The notes below the pieces were generated by a model that searched no databases, had not been told where the DNA came from, and saw only the letters and a program-made list of their open reading frames with translations. From Actinosynnema sp040640215 (GTDB lineage Bacteria > Actinomycetota > Actinomycetes > Mycobacteriales > Pseudonocardiaceae), in assembly GCF_040640215.1 (NCBI RefSeq), contig NZ_JBFABG010000016.1:1-64000 (forward strand): 64,000 nucleotides of DNA, given 5' to 3'. Position 1 is the first letter of the stretch; every line of letters starts with the position of its first letter. This document shows positions 8,245 through 17,066 of the stretch, piece after piece. A program made the translations under genes and the position numbers.

Positions 8245-10274
8245 CCGTCGGAGCAAGGCCGGTGCTGCGGGTGGGAGACCGAATCGCCTTCGACAGCGAG
8301 GAGCACATGGTGGTCGGCATGGCCGGAACGGCCGTGAGGTTGCGTGCGGACTCCGGGGCGGAGCAGGTGGTGCTGGCCGGACACCTCATGGCAGCGGCCG
8401 ACTTCGTGGTGCTGGACGCCGCGGGCGCGCCCACGTCGACGCCGATGGTCGAGCCGTTCAGACTGCTGGAGGCATTGCCCGCGGAGGTCGTCGCAGCCGC
8501 CGAGCAGTGGCGCGAGCATCTGGTGGAGGTCGAGACCGGGCTTGCGCCCGGCGCCGTTGCGGGCACTGGTCCGCGGCCCGGCTACGACCCATTGACCACC
8601 ACGTTGGCCGAGCGTCAGCGGGCCAAGGCCGCCGAGTTGGGCGCGGGTCTGCGCACGATCGAGTTGAAGCGGGCCCGCTACTTGCAGCAGGGGTTATGGG
8701 GGCTGGTCGACCAGCGCACGGCCCGCCGCTTCGACGTTGCCGGGCAGACCGACGCGCGGGTGGTGGCGGTGCTGCGGGAGCTGATCGCGGCGGAGACGGA
8801 CGCCTCGACGGGCACCCGGTCGCGGCTGATCCGGCGGACGGTCAAGCGGCTGGAGGAACTGCATGGACCGGGGACGGTTCCGCTGCCGGGGCGCAGCGCG
8901 TTCTACGCGCTGGTCGACCGGTTGAGCACCGGGCGGCACACCTTCGGCTCCGCGGTGACCCGCCGCCAGCTCGCGAACCGGCCCGACGGCGCGTTCACCG
9001 CGACGGCCCCAGCGCGGCCGGGCGAGCAGGTCCAGATCGACTCCACCCCGATCGACGTCATGGTCCTGGCCGCCGACGGCGTCCCGGTCCGGGCCGACTT
9101 GACCATCGCGATCGACGTCGCCACCCGCACGATCTGCGCGGCGGTGCTGCGCCCGGTCGGCACCAAGGCGGTCGACGCGGCGCTGCTGCTGGCGAAGATG
9201 CTGGTCCCCGAACCGATGCGGCCGGGCTGGTCGGCCGCGCTGGCGATGGCCTCCTCGGTGCTGCCGCACGAGCGGCTGCTGGCGGTGGACGCGCGGATGC
9301 GGGAGGCGGCGGCGCGGCCGGTGATCGCCCCGGAGCAGGTGGTCGTCGACCACGGCCGGGTGTTCATCTCCGAGACGTTCACCCGCGCCTGCGAACGGCT
9401 CGGGATCTCGATCCAGCCCGCGCGCAAGGGCACGCCGACCGACAAGGGCGTGGTCGAGGCGACGTTCGCCGCGATCAAGACGCTGTTTGCCCAGCACGTC
9501 GCAGGGTTCAAGGGCGCCAACCCGACGCTGCGCGGCCGCGACGTCGCTGCGGTCTGGACGGTCGGGGAGTTGCAGGACCTGCTCGACGAGTGGCTGATCG
9601 TCGGCTGGGCGCACCGGCCGCATGACGCGCTGCGCGACCCGAACGCGCCGCGCCGGATGCTCACCCCGAACGAGCGCTACGCCGCGCTGGTCGCGGTCGC
9701 CGGTTACCTGCCGCTGACGCTGGGCGGCACCGACTACCTGGAGCTGCTGCCGGTGGTCTGGCGGGCGATCAACGACTACGGGATCCGCGTCGAGCACCGC
9801 ACCTACGACAGCCCCGACCTCGGGCCGTTGCGCCGTCAACACTCCGGGTTGAGCGGCAAACGCGGTCTTTGGGAGGTCCACTACGACCCCTACGACCTCG
9901 CGCAGGTTTTCGTCCGTATCCCCGATGGCTGGGTCACCGCGCCCTGGACACACCGGAACCTGGTCACCGCGCCGTTCGCCGACTTCACCTGGCGCCACGC
10001 CCGCCGCCTGGTCGCCGAGTCCGGGCGCGACGTCACAGAAGCCGAGATCGCCCGCGCCCTGGACGCGCTGCTCACCCGCGCCGAACACGGCCCCGACAAG
10101 GCCGGAGCGCGAGTCGCGGCCCGCACCCGCACGGCGGCCGCGACCACCGCCCGGCCACCGGTCGAGCCGCAGGAGATCACCGCCGCACCGGAGGCAGGAG
10201 CGCCGGGAACGGGCGCACAGGTGATCCCGTTCGGCGTGTTCGACGCCGACGCCGAGGCCGAAAGGTGGCTATGA
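8241..10274 (+). CDS. tnsB: TnsB-like DDE transposase (Mu/Tn7 integrase core)
   Basis: This 677-residue protein carries the retroviral-integrase (rve) fold. The catalytic triad can be read directly: D267 in VQIDSTPID, D370 in VVVDHGRVF and E406 in GVVEATFAA, giving D-x102-D-x35-E. Upstream lie helix-turn-helix segments (KRARYLQQGLWGLVDQR), and the Mu-type beta-barrel follows (WEVHYDPYDLAQVFVRIPDG). TnsB binds the ends and performs strand transfer; the flexible tail after about 600 would contact TnsC. The start GTG at 8241 overlaps the tnsA stop, and the stop overlaps the tnsC ATG. Confidence 0.9.
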   Translation: MTVGARPVLRVGDRIAFDSEEHMVVGMAGTAVRLRADSGAEQVVLAGHLMAAADFVVLDAAGAPTSTPMVEPFRLLEALPAEVVAAAEQWREHLVEVETGLAPGAVAGTGPRPGYDPLTTTLAERQRAKAAELGAGLRTIELKRARYLQQGLWGLVDQRTARRFDVAGQTDARVVAVLRELIAAETDASTGTRSRLIRRTVKRLEELHGPGTVPLPGRSAFYALVDRLSTGRHTFGSAVTRRQLANRPDGAFTATAPARPGEQVQIDSTPIDVMVLAADGVPVRADLTIAIDVATRTICAAVLRPVGTKAVDAALLLAKMLVPEPMRPGWSAALAMASSVLPHERLLAVDARMREAAARPVIAPEQVVVDHGRVFISETFTRACERLGISIQPARKGTPTDKGVVEATFAAIKTLFAQHVAGFKGANPTLRGRDVAAVWTVGELQDLLDEWLIVGWAHRPHDALRDPNAPRRMLTPNERYAALVAVAGYLPLTLGGTDYLELLPVVWRAINDYGIRVEHRTYDSPDLGPLRRQHSGLSGKRGLWEVHYDPYDLAQVFVRIPDGWVTAPWTHRNLVTAPFADFTWRHARRLVAESGRDVTEAEIARALDALLTRAEHGPDKAGARVAARTRTAAATTARPPVEPQEITAAPEAGAPGTGAQVIPFGVFDADAEAERWL

Positions 10275-11356
10275 CCAGCCTGACCCGCGCCCCCGCAGAC
10301 CCCGCCGAGGTCGTGGTCGAGGAGCCGTTGACCACCAAGGAGGGCTGGGCGCGGTTCGTCGCCGAGCAGGTCGACGCCCCGCCCGAGCCCGGCCCGGCGG
10401 CGCTGGCGGCGATGACCGCCGAGCAGCGCGAGGCCCTGGCCGAGGCGCGCCGGGACTACCACGCGCGGCTGCCGTCGGTGAACACCCCGACCATCCGGCA
10501 GGTGTTGTCCACCGGTCGGCTGCTCATCCAGCTCAACCGCGGGCAGGTCTCCGCCCGGCGCGGGCTGATCCTGTCCGGGGCGTCGGGAACGGGCAAGACC
10601 ACGGCGTTGACCCTGCTCGGGCGCACCCACGAACGCGCCGCCCGACGCAAAGCGCCCACCGCCGCCGCGGTGGCGCACCGGCTGCCGGTCATCTACGTCA
10701 CCGTCCCCCCGGCCGCGACACCGAAGATGCTCGCGGCGGAGTTCGCGCGGTTCCTGGGCCTGGAGTTCCGGCCGCGGGCGAACCTGCCCGAGATCGTCAA
10801 CGCCGTCTGCGCGACCGCCGTCCGGGCCGGGGTCGAGCTGGTCTTGGTCGATGAGATCCACAACCTCAACCTGGCCACCCGCTCCGGCGCGGAGGTCTCC
10901 GACCAGCTCAAATACTTTGCCGAACGGCTGCCCGCGACCTTCGCCTACGCCGGGATCGAACTGGAGTCGGGGGGCTTGTTCGCCGGGGTCCGCGGCCGCC
11001 AGATCGCCGGGCGGTTCACCCTGATCGGCTCCGCCGCGTTCGACCACGGCACCGCCGCCCAGCGCGAGAACTGGCACGCCCTCATCGCCACCCTGGAGTC
11101 CACGCTGCGCCTGCGCCACCACGTTCCCGGCACGCTGGTAGGGCTTGCCGACTACCTCTATCACCGCACCGGCGGCATGATCGGTAGCCTCTCGCAGCTC
11201 GTCCGGGGCGGTGCGCTGCTGGCCATCGAGGACGGCGGCGAACACCTCACCCGCGACCTGCTCGACCTGGTCCCGGTCGACCACGCCGCCGACCGCGCCA
11301 CCGCGCGACGAGCCCCGCAACAGGCCAAACCCGCCGCGCGCAAAGCCCGCGCCTGA
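10271..11356 (+). CDS. tnsC: TnsC/TniB-like AAA+ transposition regulator
   Basis: A 361-residue AAA+ ATPase. Walker A is GASGTGKTT (about residues 100-108) and Walker B is LVLVDEIHNLN (about 193-203), the DEIHN form typical of TnsC/TniB. The C-terminal part (GGMIGSLSQLVRGGALLA) is the helical lid. TnsC polymerises on DNA at the site chosen by TniQ and activates TnsB. The ATG at 10271 overlaps the tnsB stop (ATGA). An upstream extension in the same frame lies inside tnsB and is not needed. Confidence 0.9.
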   Translation: MTSLTRAPADPAEVVVEEPLTTKEGWARFVAEQVDAPPEPGPAALAAMTAEQREALAEARRDYHARLPSVNTPTIRQVLSTGRLLIQLNRGQVSARRGLILSGASGTGKTTALTLLGRTHERAARRKAPTAAAVAHRLPVIYVTVPPAATPKMLAAEFARFLGLEFRPRANLPEIVNAVCATAVRAGVELVLVDEIHNLNLATRSGAEVSDQLKYFAERLPATFAYAGIELESGGLFAGVRGRQIAGRFTLIGSAAFDHGTAAQRENWHALIATLESTLRLRHHVPGTLVGLADYLYHRTGGMIGSLSQLVRGGALLAIEDGGEHLTRDLLDLVPVDHAADRATARRAPQQAKPAARKARA

Positions 11357-12426
11357 TGGTCTCCCGGCTGCCGATCAACGTCCGGCCCGCCGCCGACGAG
11401 GTTGCCATGTCCTACCTGGCCCGGCTCGCGGCCTTGCACGCCATGCCCCTGGCCGAACTCTGGGAGCAGGTCAGCACCCGCCGCCGCGGCTACGGCCAAG
11501 CCGTGGTCCTGGACTCGAACCTGTTCACCGAGGTGGTCAACCAACCCCGCGAACGCCTCGACCACGCGGTGATCGAGCTACGCCGACCCCGCCCGGACTG
11601 GTGGGCGCTGCGCCACGAACCCCAACGCGGCTGCCGCCGCTGCGACGCCCGCCACCCCGGCGGCCCGCCGCTGCGGCTGCTGGGTCACCACGACTACGCC
11701 TGCACCCGCCACCAGGTCTGGATCGGCCCACCCGACCAGCCTGAGCACCCCCAACCCAACCTGCACGCCCTACCCGAGATCACCGCCGCCCAGCACGCCC
11801 ACCGGCGACTACTGGCCCGCCTGGGCCCCGCCGCCACCTTCGGCGCCGTCCTCACCGGCTTCCACATCTGCGCCAACCGCTGGCACCACCGCGACCCCAC
11901 CGGCCCCGACGATGCCCACCACCACTGGGACCGCCGCGCTCGCCTGCTCATCCCACCCGGCACCGAGACCGCCACCTTCAGCCCCTCGCGACTCTTCGCC
12001 GCCACCTACCCCGAAGCCATCGCCCTCGCCGGCCTCCTGGGCACGTTGCGCTGGCGCCGCCTGGCCGCAGGCGACCCCGACGACCAACGCCGCTTCACAG
12101 CCGAGATCGCCCACGTCCTGGGCCTGGTCGACTACCGGCCCGCCCGGTCAGGCGACGCCATCGCCTTTTGGATCGACCGGTGCTGCTGGCAACCCCCGGT
12201 CCTGCCGCACAACACCTACCGGCGCGAACGCACCTTCAGCGGCAAGACCTACCGCAAACCCGTCGCCACCGCCGAACAGGCCCGCCGCCACAACGCGGTC
12301 ACCTTCGCCGAGCACCGCCGCGGCGGATCGACGATCCTGCACCACCGCACACTCACCCCGCTCGCCGTCTTCCGCGTCCGCACCACCAGCGACATCCCCG
12401 ACGAGTCGCCGCCAACCCGCACCTGA
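11356..12426 (+). CDS. tniQ: TniQ/TnsD-like target-site selector, probably frameshifted near its end
   Basis: A 356-residue TniQ-family protein. The N-terminus, RLPINVRPAADEVAMSYLARLA, is the family hallmark. A zinc site follows (GCRRCDAR about 90-97, then YACTRHQVW). TniQ/TnsD proteins bind the target and recruit TnsC. The start ATG shares one base with the tnsC stop. The annotated end (DESPPTRT) looks premature: one base lost near 12408 would restore AANPHLTSRQREALLDGDYL, ending at a TGA at 12468-12470, which reads like a natural C-terminus. Confidence 0.8.
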   Translation: MVSRLPINVRPAADEVAMSYLARLAALHAMPLAELWEQVSTRRRGYGQAVVLDSNLFTEVVNQPRERLDHAVIELRRPRPDWWALRHEPQRGCRRCDARHPGGPPLRLLGHHDYACTRHQVWIGPPDQPEHPQPNLHALPEITAAQHAHRRLLARLGPAATFGAVLTGFHICANRWHHRDPTGPDDAHHHWDRRARLLIPPGTETATFSPSRLFAATYPEAIALAGLLGTLRWRRLAAGDPDDQRRFTAEIAHVLGLVDYRPARSGDAIAFWIDRCCWQPPVLPHNTYRRERTFSGKTYRKPVATAEQARRHNAVTFAEHRRGGSTILHHRTLTPLAVFRVRTTSDIPDESPPTRT

Positions 12427-12684
12427 CCAGCCGCCAGCGCGAAGCCCTCCTCGACGGCGACTACCTGTGAACCGAACCCGCACCGACCACCTGGCTCGAC
12501 ACCGCCACCGAACCTCTGCCCTGGTCCGGCCGAACCGGCCCGCGTCACTCCTACCGCGCCCACCCCTACTTCCCAGGCGGCTGACCCAACCCACAATCCA
12601 ACAGAGTTGATGTTGTCTCATCCGGCCCAGCTTTGACCGGCCGGCGACGGCTAAGAGGGCCCCGGGGAGCCCTATGCTGCCCGG
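12427..12684. other. coding remnants after tniQ
   Basis: To 12470 lies the out-of-frame tniQ tail. From 12471 a further frame reads TTWLDTATEPLPWSGRTG and HSYRAHPYFPGG, ending in TGA near 12582. It has no start unless the A at about 12470 is an extra base, which would recreate a coupled GTG start. It looks like a small decayed gene of the transposon operon. I see no inverted transposon end here. Confidence 0.35.
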
Positions 12685-13278
12685 ATGTCTCGTAAGAAGA
12701 GTGGCCGGAAGGCCGCCCAGGACTTCATCGACACGGCCGCGCGGATCGAGGCGTTCTGTGCCGAGGTGGACGACAGCGGTCTGGGCGACCAAGCCGTGAC
12801 CTGGGGCTATGAGGCGGCGCTGGTCAAGACCTATGTCGCCTTCGAGCGCTTGATGCTCAACTGCATCGTGGTCGCGATCAACAACGACACGACGACCATC
12901 TCCTCACGGACCGGCATCTCCTTCCCCAAACACCTCACCGATGAGGTCTGCGAGTACCTGGTCACCGGCGGGGGCTACTTCGACTTCAAGGGCCGGGGCG
13001 GACTCATCAAGATCATCAAGGACTACGTTCCGGCTGATCACTGGCTGTTGGAGGCCGTGAAGCAGGAGAGGTTCAAGAGCCAGCTCGACATCATGGTGGC
13101 GCTTCGCAACTACGCGGCCCACGAGAGCCCGGCGAGCAAGCGCAAGGCCCTTGAAGCTGTCGGCCAGGACAGGATCGGCAGTGCCGGATCGTGGATCAAG
13201 AGGCAGGGCCGGTTCACAAAGATGATCACCGACTTGTGCGGGCTCGCCCGCGAGATCAAGACCCGGGCACCCTACTGA
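12685..13278 (+). CDS. HEPN-like protein, candidate toxin RNase
   Basis: A 197-residue mostly helical protein of unknown name. Near the end it has MVALRNYAAHESPASKRKAL, with R141 and H146 forming the R-x4-6-H motif of HEPN ribonucleases. Earlier helices (ALVKTYVAFERLMLNCIVVA) fit the all-alpha HEPN bundle. HEPN domains cleave RNA in Abi, toxin-antitoxin and CRISPR-linked systems; that role here is inferred. ATG at 12685 is the only sensible start. A strong hairpin terminator follows its stop, so the gene is monocistronic, and it converges with another HEPN-like gene at 13602. Confidence 0.6.
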   Translation: MSRKKSGRKAAQDFIDTAARIEAFCAEVDDSGLGDQAVTWGYEAALVKTYVAFERLMLNCIVVAINNDTTTISSRTGISFPKHLTDEVCEYLVTGGGYFDFKGRGGLIKIIKDYVPADHWLLEAVKQERFKSQLDIMVALRNYAAHESPASKRKALEAVGQDRIGSAGSWIKRQGRFTKMITDLCGLAREIKTRAPY

Positions 13279-13282
13279 ACGA

Positions 13283-13324
13283 TCGCGTGGACCCGCCGGA
13301 GTGCACTGCGGCGGGTCCACGCGA
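13283..13324 (+). terminator. strong hairpin after the HEPN-like gene
   Basis: A perfect 16-bp inverted repeat (13283-13298 with 13309-13324, core CGTGGACCCGCCG) with a 10-base loop, 4 bases after the TGA. There is no T tract, typical of GC-rich actinomycete hairpins. The 277 bases from here to the convergent gene hold nothing I can support. Confidence 0.6.
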
Positions 13325-13601
13325 AAGAGCGCGGTCGGGTCGGCCGCCCAGGCCGACGCTTGTCGCCCGGCGCGATGCGGCTTTCACCCGTCGAACATGG
13401 CAGATAGATCCGAACTACTTGGCCGCCGGGTGTTCGCACCATTGCCCGCCGCCGACACCGACGTGACCGACCGGCGGATCACGGCAATCCTCGCCTTGAT
13501 CGCCCATCCCCCACGCCCGACGACGAACGGTCGGCCGCGCGGCACCGAGATCAGTCAGGAGAACGCCCCGCGTGCCCGAGCTGGAGCTGGTCCTCGGGCG
13601 C

Positions 13602-14618
13602 TCAGCCTTCGGGCTGGCCGCCATGGATGTCACCGCTTCCGGAATCGACCAGGACCCACTCCCAGCCGTCAGGCTCGCGTTCGCCTGTCCGACGAAGTCG
13701 CCCGTGAGCCCCTAGGAAGTCGATCATCAACTGCACCGCCTCGCCAGCTTGCAAATGGTCTGGTGCCTCGCCGCGGTGGGCCGCGTCGTTGCGGAGGTTG
13801 TTCAGCCAGCGCAGCCGATCGATCGGAACAGCGACCTGAAGGCCGGATACTTCCGCGACCGAGATGTAGGTGCCGAACATCGTCGGACCGTCGATGCGTT
13901 TCCGCTGCTTCTCAGGCAGTTGATCGGCCCGTTCGCGGACGTGTCGACCGAGGACGATCTCCAGCGCGGTGGCGGCTTCGATGATCGCGCGCCGGTTGGC
14001 GTTGCGCCTGTGCGCTGCTCGCGCGTCACGGCTCAGCATCTCCTCAAGGGCCGGCTTCTTGCCGTCACGAACGAGTCCGAGGATGTCAGCCCATCCCTGC
14101 GGGCGAAGTGGAAGAACGTGAGGTGTAGTGATGGTGAGGCCCAGAGCCTGGTCGTGGGGCGGCTCGATGAATGTGAGCCCGGCACCGACCGACTCCACAT
14201 CGTAGACGCGGTGACGGGGGTCGAGGTCCTGGCCAGTCACGACCTCCACCCAGGTGCGCACGTCGTCGAACCATCTGCCGATGCCCTCGGCAAGCTGGTG
14301 TTCGGGGGTACACCACGACCTGTGTTCGTAGGTTGGACCTTCTACGTCGGTCATGGCCACCCGATGAAGGGCGGTGGCTGGCCGAAGCGACTCGGGGATG
14401 AACGCGCCGTATTCCTGCGCCCACACGATCTGCTCGCCGGTCAGTTCTGCGCGTGATGCGATCCCCGGCACGTCAGGGGGACCGCCGACAGGTGACCGGC
14501 CCTCCGGCATCGTGACGTTGAATCGGAGTTCGCCGTACCCAGTGGAGTAGGTCTTTCCCAGCGCATCGCACATCACCCAGATGTGCACGGGCAGCTCGAA
14601 GATCGCTTTTATGTCCAT
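13602..14618 (-). CDS. unknown protein with C-terminal HEPN-like domain
   Basis: 338 residues, no named family. The N-terminal about 190 residues are mixed alpha/beta (ELRFNVTMPEG, GLTFIEPPHDQALGLTI). Residues about 205-310 are helical and contain NNLRNDAAHRG, with R276 and H281 in the R-x4-H spacing of HEPN RNases. NRRAIIEAATALEIVLGRHV is a typical first helix of such a bundle. The layout (sensor-like N-terminus, HEPN C-terminus) resembles single-protein abortive-infection genes; this is inference. Start ATG at 14618, minus strand. It converges on the gene at 12685, with a terminator between. Confidence 0.6.
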   Translation of the reverse strand: MDIKAIFELPVHIWVMCDALGKTYSTGYGELRFNVTMPEGRSPVGGPPDVPGIASRAELTGEQIVWAQEYGAFIPESLRPATALHRVAMTDVEGPTYEHRSWCTPEHQLAEGIGRWFDDVRTWVEVVTGQDLDPRHRVYDVESVGAGLTFIEPPHDQALGLTITTPHVLPLRPQGWADILGLVRDGKKPALEEMLSRDARAAHRRNANRRAIIEAATALEIVLGRHVRERADQLPEKQRKRIDGPTMFGTYISVAEVSGLQVAVPIDRLRWLNNLRNDAAHRGEAPDHLQAGEAVQLMIDFLGAHGRLRRTGEREPDGWEWVLVDSGSGDIHGGQPEG

Positions 14619-15099
14619 ATTGGTTCCCGGAGCGCACTTTCAGTCGCGCTCTGCGCGCGGCAGAGCGATGGTCGCGTTGCTGGTCGACACGGAACCTATG
14701 GTGACAGCTGCTGGAGGTCCGCTGACATGATTTCGGCCGGGCCTTGACCGGTGAACACCCATGACGAGCTGGTTCGTCACCCTCGAAGTAGCTTCGAGGA
14801 GCGTTGGACTGGCAGCCGTTGACCGACCTAACCAAGGGCATGATCATACTACTGCGTGTGCCGAGGAACCGTTCGCGGTGTTGCAGGCGTGCTCCCAGCA
14901 CCAATGTTCAAGTGGCACGATGCCCTGCGGCCGCCGCCCGACGAGCTGGTCGAGACCGAGCTGTGCCGATCCGTGCTCGACCGCGCTTTCGAGTAGTCCG
15001 ACAACTGGATCGGAACAAACCCCGGTCGCCCGACCGGAGCTACTTGTCGGAACCCAGCTCAGCGGCCCCCTCTCCAACAGGTTCAACCGGACAAGACAG
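14619..15099. other. intergenic stretch with a possible gene remnant
   Basis: No intact gene. A short frame at 14904-14996 (+) reads MFKWHDALRPPPDELV and ends in TAG; its codon use is actinomycete-like, so it may be a leftover gene end. Just before the repeat, GGACAA (15089-15094) and TTGTCC (15100-15105) form an inverted pair around a 5-base centre. Confidence 0.3.
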
Positions 15100-15225
15100 T
15101 TGTCCTGTCCGGGCGAAGATGGCGGAGTCCGGACTGGTTGGCGGGTCGGTTGGCGGGTGTCCGGGAAACATGGCGGGACGCGGTGAGACCGGCGGGTCGG
15201 CGTCCGGGAGAATGCGCCCGTGCCT
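15100..15225 (+). repeat. iteron-like leader or transposon end, copy before the HNH gene
   Basis: Second full copy: TTGTCCTGTCCG at 15100-15111, then GCGG cores at 15122, 15141, 15153 and 15173 with GTCCGG between them, and further on CCGGGAGAATGCG at about 15208-15220. The 12-mer and the last block are identical to the copy before tnsA, and the spacing is nearly the same. It lies in direct, not inverted, orientation to that copy, so the two are not a simple terminal inverted repeat pair. Confidence 0.5.
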
Positions 15226-15302
15226 GGGCCGAGGTCGCCTTCACCCGAACTCCCGGGGCGGGCACACCCGACGGCGCGGACAGCAGGGAGCAGACTGTCC
15301 GG

Positions 15303-17066
15303 ATGTCGCCAGCTCGCCGCAAGCCGGACGGTCCCCCGCCGATCGTGCACCCCGGTCCCACGCCCGCGGTCGTCAAGCAGCTCTACGGAACAGCGTGGCG
15401 CTGTGGTTTCGCCGGTTGCCTTCAGCCGTTGTACCGGGTCACCGAGACCGGCCAGCAGGTCCTCAACAGCACGATCGCGCACATCCACGCCCGCAGCGAG
15501 GGCGGTCCCCGGTGGAAGAAGGGCATGAGCGCCGAGGACAACCGGGCGCCGGAGAACCTGATGCCCATGTGCCTGGAGCACTCCAAGGAGATCGACGACC
15601 TCTGGCAAAACTTCCCTGCTGACCTGCTGCGGGAGTGGAAAGAGCAGCAACTCCAGGAATGCCGGGACTTGGACCAGTCCTGGCATCTGAACTCCCGGCA
15701 GGTCCAGGAGGTGATGGACGCACTCGACCACCGGCGGATCGGCACCCAGACCGCCGGGTCCAGCGCGGTCCTGGCCGCCGCCCGCATCGTCGGGCAGCTC
15801 GTTGTCGTCGCCGGTCAGCAGCGCGCCGTGGTGGCCAGGGCGGTCGGCGCCTGGCAGGCGTTGCGCGACCACGTGAACCGGTCCATGCCCCCGGCCTGGG
15901 ACGCGACCACCGGGCAACTCCTGAGGGTCGAGCCGTCCCTGATGGAAACCCGGCCCCACCAGGTCGCGGTGTCGGAAGCCCTGGCGGCCGCCATCGCGGC
16001 CACGCAATCTCCGACGACCACCCTGATCGGTGAACTGCGCGCGATCGAGGCCGCGGATCCTGACCTGGTTCCGTGGTGCGCCTGGGTGCAGGCGGCGGCC
16101 GCCGTCGTCGTCGCGGCCTCCGGACGGTGGCCGGGCAGTTCCTCCCACCCGGTCCACCCGTTGGCCGACAACGGGGATCTGTCCGACGCGCTCGCGGAGC
16201 TGGAACGTGCTTTCACTGCGTTGAGTGCGCGGTGGAACGGCCAGGCGGCCGAAGACCCGCCACCCCCACCACCCCCGGTGGAGGCCGAACCGGAGTCCGA
16301 GGCACAGCGCGCGGCACGCGAACACGAGGAACTCCTGGACTCCGCGCGCCCCTGGGCCCGCGTCACGGGACTGGCGTATGACCCCGATCTCTACCAGCGG
16401 CTGCTGGCGGCCACCGAGCACGCGGTCATGTTCCCCGTCCTGCCCTCATTGATGGCCATCGACCTTTTCGCGACCACGCGCCTGGCCGCGTCTGTGGCCC
16501 GCAACGCCGACCCCGACACGTATCGGTCCCTGATCACCCAGGCCGCCGAACTCCAGCCCCTCGTGGTCGCCGTCGCCCTGGTGCGGAGCCTGATGTTCAC
16601 CGCTGAGGAGGCCGAACGGCTCGAACTCCACGATCACGCCCGCACCACGCTCGTCGCCCTGATGGATGTGGAGCAGTGGCGGGAGGTGGCACCCTGGCAG
16701 GACAACGAGTACCACTCCCGGTCCCTGCTGGACTGGACCTCCTCGATCCACGGCGAGGAAACCGTCCGCGACGCCCTCGCGGCGGGCCTGACCGACACCG
16801 CGGACCTCCTCGGCCCGCTCCTGATCGGCATCGCCACCTGGAAAGAACAGCGCGACAGCCACACCTGGGCCCTTCGGGACTACGTCCGGGGCATCCGTGA
16901 CCTGCCACCATGGCTACCGGTCGACACTGTGGTCACCGAGATCCACCGCCAGTTCCCCGACCTCACACCCACACAGCACGACAACGTCGGCGAGGACATC
17001 AAGGACCTCCGGGACTTGGCCGCCGACCTGCTCCGAGCCGCCACATCCATCGGGTCTATCTCGTGA
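15303..17066 (+). CDS. HNH-endonuclease-like protein, 3' end at an IS junction
   Basis: 587 residues from ATG 15303. The HNH part is at about 25-125: CGFAGC (CxxxxC), TIAHIHARSEGGPRW with the metal His, then NLMPMCLEHSKEID. It parallels the protein at the left edge. A proline-rich linker (PPPPPPPVEAEPES) near 320 separates a helical C-terminal half. DNA cleavage in defence is inferred. AGGGAG at 15283 serves the start; a longer frame from 15138 would run through the repeat and is not likely. The TGA stop (17064-17066) uses the first two bases of the IS256 end, so the true C-terminus may have been longer. Confidence 0.65.
   Translation: MSPARRKPDGPPPIVHPGPTPAVVKQLYGTAWRCGFAGCLQPLYRVTETGQQVLNSTIAHIHARSEGGPRWKKGMSAEDNRAPENLMPMCLEHSKEIDDLWQNFPADLLREWKEQQLQECRDLDQSWHLNSRQVQEVMDALDHRRIGTQTAGSSAVLAAARIVGQLVVVAGQQRAVVARAVGAWQALRDHVNRSMPPAWDATTGQLLRVEPSLMETRPHQVAVSEALAAAIAATQSPTTTLIGELRAIEAADPDLVPWCAWVQAAAAVVVAASGRWPGSSSHPVHPLADNGDLSDALAELERAFTALSARWNGQAAEDPPPPPPPVEAEPESEAQRAAREHEELLDSARPWARVTGLAYDPDLYQRLLAATEHAVMFPVLPSLMAIDLFATTRLAASVARNADPDTYRSLITQAAELQPLVVAVALVRSLMFTAEEAERLELHDHARTTLVALMDVEQWREVAPWQDNEYHSRSLLDWTSSIHGEETVRDALAAGLTDTADLLGPLLIGIATWKEQRDSHTWALRDYVRGIRDLPPWLPVDTVVTEIHRQFPDLTPTQHDNVGEDIKDLRDLAADLLRAATSIGSIS

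Larger units (their letters stand above)
7383..12470 (+). mobile_element. Tn7-like transposition module (tnsA-tnsB-tnsC-tniQ)
   Basis: Four genes in one direction with 1-4 bp overlaps encode the full core of a Tn7/Tn5053-like transposon: a TnsA-type nuclease, a DDE transposase, an AAA+ regulator and a TniQ target selector. The left boundary is set at the iteron-like repeat before tnsA. I could not find an inverted partner to the right within 12,427-12,700, so the right end is unknown. The cargo could be the defence genes on either side. Confidence 0.7.

Noticed and set aside
7383..15225. The two full iteron copies as the two ends of one transposon
   Set aside because: They are in direct orientation; Tn7-like ends should be inverted.
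14844..16421. A 525-codon minus-strand frame
   Set aside because: Opposite the HNH gene at 15303, rich in Gly/Arg/Val and without motifs.
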